Shown piece by piece: positions 57,699 to 64,000 of a stretch of 64,000 nucleotides of DNA (positions are counted from its first letter, which is position 1; every line of letters starts with the position of its first letter). The notes below the pieces were generated by a model. It was given only the letters and a program-made list of their open reading frames with translations, had not been told where the DNA came from and ran no database searches. The position numbers and the translations under genes were made by a program. The stretch is from Motiliproteus sp. MSK22-1 (GTDB lineage Bacteria > Pseudomonadota > Gammaproteobacteria > Pseudomonadales > Balneatricaceae): the NCBI RefSeq assembly GCF_001968815.1, contig NZ_MIEQ01000072.1:1-64000 (forward strand), read 5' to 3'.

Positions 57699-58397
57699 TT
57701 AGCTTCTCGCAACATTTTGTGAAAAACGATAGCCGGTTCCCCGTACTGTCTGTATAAGCGGTGCGTACACTTCGCCTAAGGCTTTACGCAGTCGGCGGAT
57801 ATGGACATCAACCGTGCGCTCGTCAATATAAACATTACCCCCCCAGACGTGGTCCAGCAGCTGACCTCGGGTAAAGGCACGCTCCTGATTGGTCATGAAA
57901 AACAGTAACAGTTTAAATTCGGTAGGCCCGACCTCCAGGGCCTGGTCTCCATCTGTTACCCGGTGTGAAATGGGATCAAGGGTCAGATCATTGACGCTCA
58001 GGCTTTGTTTTTCTGACAAAGGTGAAGTTCTGCGAAGCACGGCCTTAAGTCTTGCAACAAGTTCTCTGGGGGAGAATGGCTTAGTGATATAGTCATCGGC
58101 TCCTGCTTCGAGGCCCAGTACTTTTTGGTCTTCTTCACTTTTTGCGGTCAACATTATGATAGGAACATCAGCGGTCAAGCTGTCTTTTTTCAGCCGACGT
58201 GCCAATTCAATACCGCTTGTCCCAGGCATCATCCAATCCAGTAGGATCAGATCAGGCTGCTCGTCAATCACCAGCGCATGGGCCTGCTGAGCATTTTCTG
58301 CTTCAAAGCATTGGTAGTCGGCCATTTCCAACGCCAAGCGAAGCATCTCCCTGATTGGCGCTTCATCATCGACAATGAGTATGCGTTTGATGGTCAT
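57699..58397 (-). CDS. phoB: Phosphate regulon response regulator
   Basis: The protein has 232 residues. The receiver has the DDE triad and phospho-Asp in [12 protein letters not shown], with Lys in [13 protein letters not shown]. The winged helix has [20 protein letters not shown] and ends in VRGTGYRFS, both characteristic of PhoB. It activates genes with Pho boxes on phosphate starvation. A Pho box lies about 90 bp upstream of its own start, so it is autoregulated. Confidence 0.95.
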   Translation of the reverse strand: MTIKRILIVDDEAPIREMLRLALEMADYQCFEAENAQQAHALVIDEQPDLILLDWMMPGTSGIELARRLKKDSLTADVPIIMLTAKSEEDQKVLGLEAGADDYITKPFSPRELVARLKAVLRRTSPLSEKQSLSVNDLTLDPISHRVTDGDQALEVGPTEFKLLLFFMTNQERAFTRGQLLDHVWGGNVYIDERTVDVHIRRLRKALGEVYAPLIQTVRGTGYRFSQNVARS

Positions 58398-58484
58398 CTA
58401 GCGGTCTCCTTGGTTTGACCCTGTCTTTGAGCTAAGTGAATAGAGGTTGAACAATTAGAGAGCGAATCATTAAAGAGTACAAAA

Positions 58485-58502
58485 ATGACAAAACGATGAC
58501 AG
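58485..58502 (-). promoter_or_regulatory. Pho box upstream of phoB
   Basis: On the minus strand CTGTCATCGTTTTGTCAT shows two TGTCAT elements spaced 11 bp start to start, matching the Pho box layout. It lies 88-105 bp upstream of the phoB start and drives phoBR autoregulation. Confidence 0.85.
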
Positions 58503-58657
58503 CGAGAGCTAAACCCCATTCAGCCAGCCACCGAGAGCATTTTTATCGGATTAGGTTGTTATTTCCGATCCTGTACGAGCTTTTTTTATGACTTTCCATG
58601 TTGTATGGCTTTCTATGTTGCACGGCCTCTATTATTCCGTACTGTTCTCAGTTCTTT

Positions 58658-59383
58658 TTACCCAATCTCTTTCAGGCTCTTTTGAATCTGTTCAGGTGAA
58701 CTGTGGCTGACGTTGACACCCTTGACCAGATAGATCAGGTGTTGAGCAATGTTACGGGCATGATCACCAATACGTTCCATGCTTCTCAGAATCCAGATTA
58801 TGTTCATCGTTCGGGCAATACTGCGAGGGTCTTCCATCATATAAGTTACCAATGAACGCATGGCAAACTTGTATTCTTCGTCAACAGCCTCATCTTCTTT
58901 AGCGACCTGGTAGGCGAGATCAGTGTCGTATCGGGCAAATGCGGTCAGAGAGTCACGGACCATCTCACTGACATGGTTACCAATATGACGAGTTTCTGTA
59001 TAGCCCTTGGGAGACTCTCCGTCTTCCACCAGCTTGATGGTATGGCGGGCAATACGGCAGGACTCGTCACCAATGCGTTCCAGGTCGCTAACCGCTTTGC
59101 TGATGGCGACGACGAGTCGAAGATCGCTTGCCGCCGGTTGTCGACGAGCAATAATTCGAGTGCATTCCTCATCAATGGTCAGATCCATCTGATTGATTTG
59201 TTTATCCGTTTGTCTGGCCCGTTCCGCCAGGCTGGAGTCTCCCTCAATCATGGCATTGAGGGCATCGGTCAGTTGTTTCTCAACTAACCCGCCCATGGCC
59301 ATCAAGTGGGTCTTTATCTGTTCCAGTTCAGCATTAAATTGCTGGGAGATATGATCGGAATGGGCGTCTTTATTAAATTCCAT
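58658..59383 (-). CDS. phoU: Phosphate transport regulator PhoU
   Basis: The protein has 241 residues. PhoU metal motifs are visible in two repeats: EECTRIIARRQPAASDLRLVV with ISDLERIGD-like SKAVSDLERIGDESCRIA, and RTMNIIWILRSMERIGDHARNIAQ. It forms six-helix bundles linking PstB and PhoR at the inner membrane, keeping PhoR off when phosphate is high. It is last in the pst run, 100 bp after pstB. Confidence 0.95.
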   Translation of the reverse strand: MEFNKDAHSDHISQQFNAELEQIKTHLMAMGGLVEKQLTDALNAMIEGDSSLAERARQTDKQINQMDLTIDEECTRIIARRQPAASDLRLVVAISKAVSDLERIGDESCRIARHTIKLVEDGESPKGYTETRHIGNHVSEMVRDSLTAFARYDTDLAYQVAKEDEAVDEEYKFAMRSLVTYMMEDPRSIARTMNIIWILRSMERIGDHARNIAQHLIYLVKGVNVSHSSPEQIQKSLKEIG

Positions 59384-59483
59384 AGTATTCTCTAGGTTTG
59401 GTTAACGGCGAAGGCTCAGCTTTCCACGATCTGGCTGTATTGATTGAACAGCAGAACATCAGAGAAAAGCATAGGCCACTGAA

Positions 59484-60329
59484 TCAGCCGTATCGGCCCG
59501 TAATATAATCTTCGGTCTGTTTTTTCTGTGGATTGGTAAAGAGCTGGTCAGTGGTACCAAACTCCACCAGATTACCCATGTACATAAATGCGGTATAGTC
59601 GGAAACCCGAGCCGCCTGCTGCATATTGTGGGTAACAATAACAATAGTAAAACGTTCCTTCAGAGAGTGAATCAACTCTTCGATCTTTAATGTAGATATG
59701 GGATCAAGGGCTGAAGCGGGTTCATCGAGCAATAATACCCCTGGTTTCACCGCAATGGTGCGGGCTATAACGAGACGCTGTTGCTGACCGCCCGACATTC
59801 CCAGCGCACTTTCGTGCAACCGATCTTTTACTTCGTCCCACAACGCGGCGGATTTTAACGCCCACTCAACAGTCTCATCTATCAGGCGCTTTTTCTTGAT
59901 GCCCTGTATCCGCAGCCCATAGGCAACATTTTCGTAAATGCTTTTAGGAAACGGATTCGGCTTCTGGAATACCATACCGACCCTTCGGCGAAGATCTGCC
60001 ACATCTACCTTACGGTCATAGATGTTTTCTTCACCCAGTTGAATAGCACCATCTATTCGGCAGCTGTCCACCAGATCATTCATCCGATTGAAGCTTCTCA
60101 GCAGTGTCGACTTTCCGCATCCGCTGGGGCCGATAAATGCTGTTACCCGGTTTTTGGGGATCTGCATTTTAATGTTATGTAGGGCCTGTTTTTCCCCGTA
60201 AAAAAGGTTCAGGTCGTTGACCTCAAGTGCCAATGGCTCTTTGCTGAGGTCTAGTAACTCCCCCTGTCGAGAAAGTGTATCCAGGCTGAAATTGGGTTGA
60301 CGTGCAAGTTCCATAGATCTAGTTCTCAA
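59484..60329 (-). CDS. pstB: Phosphate ABC transporter ATPase
   Basis: The protein has 281 residues, about 20 longer than E. coli PstB at the N-terminus. Walker [22 protein letters not shown], signature [17 protein letters not shown] and Walker [17 protein letters not shown] are complete. It energises phosphate uptake by PstCA. Its start overlaps the pstA end by 11 bp, so the genes are translationally coupled. Confidence 0.96.
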   Translation of the reverse strand: MRTRSMELARQPNFSLDTLSRQGELLDLSKEPLALEVNDLNLFYGEKQALHNIKMQIPKNRVTAFIGPSGCGKSTLLRSFNRMNDLVDSCRIDGAIQLGEENIYDRKVDVADLRRRVGMVFQKPNPFPKSIYENVAYGLRIQGIKKKRLIDETVEWALKSAALWDEVKDRLHESALGMSGGQQQRLVIARTIAVKPGVLLLDEPASALDPISTLKIEELIHSLKERFTIVIVTHNMQQAARVSDYTAFMYMGNLVEFGTTDQLFTNPQKKQTEDYITGRYG

Positions 60330-61995
60330 GAGCTTTGTATTTTTCTCTCAGGCGGTTACGAATGGTAACTGCCAGGAAATTCAATAGCGCAATAACTGCA
60401 ACTAACAATAATGCGGTGGCATACACCAGTGGGCGGGCCGCTTCGACGTTAGGACTCTGGAAGCCAACATCGTAGATGTGGAATCCCAGGTGCATAAATT
60501 TCTGATCTAAATGCAGGAATGGGTAGTTGCCATCCAAAGGCAGTGATGGAGCCAGTTTAACGACCCCTACCAGCATCAAGGGAGCTACTTCGCCCGCTGC
60601 CCGCGCTACCGCCAGAATGACACCGGTCATAATCGCAGGGCTGGACATCGGTAGCACAACTCTCCAAAGCGTTTCTGCTTTAGTTGCCCCCAGTGCCAGG
60701 CTGCCCTCGCGAAGAGAACGGGGAATTCGGGACAGGCCCTCTTCGGTGGCGACAATAACCACTGGAACGGTGAGTAATGCCAGGGTTAGAGAAGCCCATA
60801 GCAGCCCCGGGGTACCAAAGGTTGGAGCGGGCAAGGCTTCGGGGAAAAACAACTGATCGATATTGCCACCCAGGAAATAAATGAAAAAACCAAGACCAAA
60901 GACACCGTAAACGATCGAGGGTACACCGGCGAGATTGTTAACGGCAATACGGATGATTCGTGTGACTAATCCCTGTTTGGCATATTCACGTAAATAGACG
61001 GCTGCGATAACGCCAAAAGGTGTTACCAGAACGGACATTAATAAAACCATCATGACGGTTCCGAAAATAGCAGGAAATACTCCACCCTCTGTATTCGCTT
61101 CGCGGGGCTCGTCGCTCACAAACTCCCATAACTTGGCACAGTAGAAGCCTATTTTATCCACCACATTCATGCTGTTTGGCAGGTAGGCTCGAACTACTTT
61201 ACTTATTTTAACTTCGACCAGACTTCCATCCATTGCTTCTGCAATCATACTGTCTCGTTCAAAGGCCCGGTAAAGCTCCGAGAGGCGCGCTTGCAGGCCT
61301 TTATACTGCTGGTCAAATACAGCCCGGTCTGCGGCCAGTTCAGCCTGATGGGCAGCCGTCAATTCGCCCTTAAGTTCCAGGGAACGGGATTTTAGTCGCA
61401 GGCGTTCAAGGCCATGATTGATTGTGCCGATTTCATGTTTTTCTATTTCGTAGATTTGTTCATGGAGCTGTCTGGCTCGGGCAATCCGCTCCTGGAGGGC
61501 GTTCCATAGATCCTGGTGATTGGCTGATGTTAATGAGGCGACGGTTGTCTCACCTTCCTTGACTTCCTTAAGGTAGCCGTAGAAATTGCCCCATTCCGTT
61601 CGTTCTGCGGCAAACAAGGTTTCCGGATAGCGGCTATTACGAAGTTCCCTTTCCAGTACCCAGCGAAAATCGGCACCACCAACATCTCTGTTGCCGACTT
61701 TTAGCAGCAGTCGAGAAGCCGTTTCCTGTTCCGCCGGAAAACTGTAGCCGGCATCTCTTAGCTGATCCGTGGATACCTCTCTATGGTCGGCAATTTCACC
61801 GATAACCCTTGTTGTCTGGGTTTTTCCAATATGCTCTGCTTCGATAATATCGGCAGGCCAAAAATGACCAAGACCCCGTACTGCTATCAATATCAGCAGG
61901 CCTGCGACCATTATGACGCTGATCGCTACTGCTGCCGCGTTTAGAAAGATCCAGGGGGACCCGCTCGCGAACCATTTATTTACACTGATTTTCAT
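60319..61995 (-). CDS. pstA: Phosphate ABC transporter permease PstA, with large periplasmic insert
   Basis: The protein has 558 residues; E. coli PstA has 296. One helix at about 15-38 is followed by about 260 soluble residues, rich in coiled-coil-like Glu/Leu/Arg (residues 160-235), before the conventional six-helix permease from about 300 ([24 protein letters not shown] loop [19 protein letters not shown]). The extended form is known in marine gammaproteobacteria. It is transcribed 18 bp after pstC. Confidence 0.94.
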   Translation of the reverse strand: MKISVNKWFASGSPWIFLNAAAVAISVIMVAGLLILIAVRGLGHFWPADIIEAEHIGKTQTTRVIGEIADHREVSTDQLRDAGYSFPAEQETASRLLLKVGNRDVGGADFRWVLERELRNSRYPETLFAAERTEWGNFYGYLKEVKEGETTVASLTSANHQDLWNALQERIARARQLHEQIYEIEKHEIGTINHGLERLRLKSRSLELKGELTAAHQAELAADRAVFDQQYKGLQARLSELYRAFERDSMIAEAMDGSLVEVKISKVVRAYLPNSMNVVDKIGFYCAKLWEFVSDEPREANTEGGVFPAIFGTVMMVLLMSVLVTPFGVIAAVYLREYAKQGLVTRIIRIAVNNLAGVPSIVYGVFGLGFFIYFLGGNIDQLFFPEALPAPTFGTPGLLWASLTLALLTVPVVIVATEEGLSRIPRSLREGSLALGATKAETLWRVVLPMSSPAIMTGVILAVARAAGEVAPLMLVGVVKLAPSLPLDGNYPFLHLDQKFMHLGFHIYDVGFQSPNVEAARPLVYATALLLVAVIALLNFLAVTIRNRLREKYKALEN

Positions 61996-62013
61996 CGTGA
62001 TTCTCTCGCTGCC

Positions 62014-64000
62014 CTAAAGGGAACCGTATTTTTGTCGGAGGTGTTGTCGAACGACTTCGGCCAGGGTGTTTACTACAAAGGTAAACATGAATAGCACCAG
62101 AGCGGCCAGGAAGAGGATTCGGAAATGTGAGCTTCCCACCTCTGATTCGGGCATTTCCACGGCAATATTCGCTGCCAGAGTTCTCATACCTTCAAAAATA
62201 TTGATGTCCATAATGGGGGTGTTGCCGGTTGCCATCAGTACGATCATGGTTTCACCCACTGCACGTCCCATACCGATCATCAAGGCAGAGAATATCCCGG
62301 GGCTGGCTGTAGGAAGAACGACCCGGGTCAGCGTTTGCCAAGGAGTGGCACCCAGCGCCAGCGAGCCTTCAGTAAGGTGTCTCGGGACGCTGAAAATAGC
62401 ATCTTCAGTGATTGAGAATATTGTTGGAATGACTGCAAAGCCCATTGCTAATCCAACGACTAAAGCATTCCGTTGATCGTAGGTTATCCCCAGTTCTCTG
62501 GTTGTGTAGGTTCGCAGGTCTCCATCAAAAAATAGGTTTTCGATTCCTGTACTTAATGGCATCGACAGCCAAACCAAAAGAATAATGACGGGTATCAGTA
62601 GTGCCGCATCCCACCCGTCAGGCAACTGCCAGGAAGAGTCGTCGGGAATTTGAGACCAGAAGTATGCAAATACCAAGGTGCCAATCGGTACCACCAGCAG
62701 TAAGGTAAATATGCTGGCAAGGTTCGTTTCTACGAATGGTGCCAGCCAGAGACCTGCCAGAAAACCCAAAATGACGGTAGGCAACGCTTCCATTAATTCA
62801 ATGAAGGGCTTGATCTTGCGTCTCAGGGCAGGTGCCATAAAGTAGGCGGTATAGATAGCACCACATATGGCTAAAGGAGTTGCCATCAGCATGGCATAAA
62901 TTGCAGCCTTTAGAGTGCCGAAGGCAAGAGGCATCAAGCTGTATTTAGGTTCGAAATCGTTGGTTGCAGCAGAGGATTGCCAGACAAAATCCGGCTTATC
63001 GTAGCCTTCGTACCAGATCTCCTGCCAAAGAGCTGCCCAGGAAACCTCAGGATGCTTGTTATCAACCTGCCAGAAGCTTAGGGTTCCTTGATCATCTTCA
63101 GTCAGGAGTGCATTTGCTCGTGGTGAAAACGCCATTGAGCGGATATTTTCATTGGTTAACTGTTGGCTTAGCACCTGATTTCCTGCAGTGGCACTGTACA
63201 GTGTAACCACGCCCTGGTTGTCGGCAGTGGCAAATCCCTTGCGGCGATGCTCCATTGCTAAGGTGCTTAGCGGTGTTGTCGGAGACCCCTGGGATGAATC
63301 ATTGTTAAAACTACGGACTTTTTTCAGATCCCATTGATTGTCTTGATCTCGAACCAGGAACCACTGAGTTACCCGGCCCTGATCATCGGCAATCATCAGA
63401 GAGGTTCCGCCAAGCAGGAAGCCAACATCGGTGATTTGACCAGTGGTTGTCTTATGGACGGCCTGTAACTGAGGGTTCTGTGGATCTTTAATATCAAATA
63501 AGCTTAGGTTTCCTGCCTGATCCAGGGCGTAAATCCAACGCATATCCGGTGCGATAAGCAGTTTTACCGGTTCTGAGGTAAGGCTGGGGAGCTTATAGAA
63601 CTCTGAACTGAGTTCAACCTCCTCAGTCATGAAGTTCTCTTCCTTGCTGAGAATGAGCAAGCCCAGTTTCTGATCCTTGTTGCTGCCTACCAGTACCAGC
63701 CCATCATCCCCATTGCGAACAGCAAGATGCTTTATTTCGCCGAAGTCAGCCCCGATTTCCATGGGTGTTTCACCATAGGGGTAAGAAATGGATGGTGCTA
63801 TGGTTCGAATATCATCCGGGTAACTTATTTTGTAATTGTGCTTCGCAACGACAATCTGGCCGTTATCCAAACCCAGAGCAAATACCCGACTGGATTCAGA
63901 ATCCAGAGCAAAACTACTGACTTCAGTGTTTGCCGGTCTGTTTATTTCCACCTGCTTTCTTATGTGGCCGGTGGCTGCGTCGAAAAACAAAGCATTGCCT
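62014..64000 (-). CDS. pstC: Phosphate ABC transporter permease PstC with beta-propeller-like N-terminus (5' end outside window)
   Basis: At least 662 residues are visible and the frame stays open to the window edge, so the start lies further upstream. The first 325 or so visible residues are WD40/propeller-like repeats (FALDSESSRVFALGLDNGQ; MRWIYALDQAGNLSLFDI; KGFATADNQGVVTLYSATAG). The rest is a PstC permease of about six helices with [21 protein letters not shown]. The N-terminal first helix expected before the propeller is not seen. It belongs to the pstCAB-phoU operon; pstS is not in the window. Confidence 0.92.
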   Translation of the reverse strand, partial: GNALFFDAATGHIRKQVEINRPANTEVSSFALDSESSRVFALGLDNGQIVVAKHNYKISYPDDIRTIAPSISYPYGETPMEIGADFGEIKHLAVRNGDDGLVLVGSNKDQKLGLLILSKEENFMTEEVELSSEFYKLPSLTSEPVKLLIAPDMRWIYALDQAGNLSLFDIKDPQNPQLQAVHKTTTGQITDVGFLLGGTSLMIADDQGRVTQWFLVRDQDNQWDLKKVRSFNNDSSQGSPTTPLSTLAMEHRRKGFATADNQGVVTLYSATAGNQVLSQQLTNENIRSMAFSPRANALLTEDDQGTLSFWQVDNKHPEVSWAALWQEIWYEGYDKPDFVWQSSAATNDFEPKYSLMPLAFGTLKAAIYAMLMATPLAICGAIYTAYFMAPALRRKIKPFIELMEALPTVILGFLAGLWLAPFVETNLASIFTLLLVVPIGTLVFAYFWSQIPDDSSWQLPDGWDAALLIPVIILLVWLSMPLSTGIENLFFDGDLRTYTTRELGITYDQRNALVVGLAMGFAVIPTIFSITEDAIFSVPRHLTEGSLALGATPWQTLTRVVLPTASPGIFSALMIGMGRAVGETMIVLMATGNTPIMDINIFEGMRTLAANIAVEMPESEVGSSHFRILFLAALVLFMFTFVVNTLAEVVRQHLRQKYGSL

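Noticed and set aside
1-64000. CRISPR arrays, rRNA and tRNA genes
   Set aside because: No spacer-repeat arrays or recognisable RNA gene cores were seen on reading. The only regular repeats are the 10-bp regulatory arrays.

Overview
The window looks like the chromosome of a marine, Oceanospirillales-type gammaproteobacterium. The supporting signs are moderate GC content, a TorR-like response regulator, a Pst phosphate operon with enlarged PstA and PstC, LysR-rich accessory gene pairs and several periplasmic c-type cytochromes. No rRNA, tRNA, CRISPR array or intact insertion sequence was seen. The species call is inference only.

Layout. 1-2.7 kb: 3' end of an Rhs polymorphic toxin with its immunity gene, followed by decayed coding sequence. 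2.8-6 kb: DUF21 membrane protein, periplasmic binding protein, cytochrome c, thioesterase. 6-15 kb: a 2173-residue hybrid sensor kinase with a degenerate kinase-like head, a TorR/ArcA-like response regulator and an outer-membrane porin. 15-20 kb: PLP trans-sulfuration enzyme, aminotransferase and creatinase. 20.3-28 kb: LysR regulator and the quinohemoprotein amine dehydrogenase (QHNDH) cluster qhpA-D-C-B-F. 28-31 kb: MarR/nitroreductase pair and a RES/Xre toxin-antitoxin. 31-35.9 kb: aldehyde dehydrogenase, the QhpE-like protease and two U32-family genes that look like a UbiV/UbiU pair. 36-45.5 kb: tungstate transporter TupABC, a polytopic haem-copper-oxidase-like protein, hemerythrin, a tungsten aldehyde oxidoreductase with a MoaD-like tail, and an NDP-forming acyl-CoA ligase. 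45.5-56.3 kb: small metabolic and regulatory genes, rsgA and a possible Tse2-like toxin. 56.4-64 kb: phoR, phoB, phoU, pstB, pstA and pstC (5' end cut by the window).

How they fit together. QHNDH oxidises primary amines in the periplasm to aldehydes. The nearby aldehyde dehydrogenase, and possibly the tungsten AOR plus acyl-CoA ligase, would take the aldehyde on to acid and acyl-CoA. Creatinase adds another route into nitrogenous compounds. Three promoter regions (porin, qhpA, aldehyde dehydrogenase) carry arrays of ACAA/TTGT words at exact 10-bp spacing. All have the same orientation relative to their gene and lie about 150-310 bp upstream, which suggests one regulon.

Most interesting observation: the known qhp pathway needs an O2-dependent flavoprotein, QhpG, to hydroxylate the tryptophan that becomes the CTQ cofactor, and no such gene is in this window. 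Instead, directly downstream of the qhpE-like gene sit two U32 proteins whose cysteine patterns match the Fe-S ligands of UbiV and UbiU, the O2-independent hydroxylases of anaerobic ubiquinone synthesis. A UbiUV-like pair hydroxylating a protein tryptophan would be a new cofactor-maturation chemistry.
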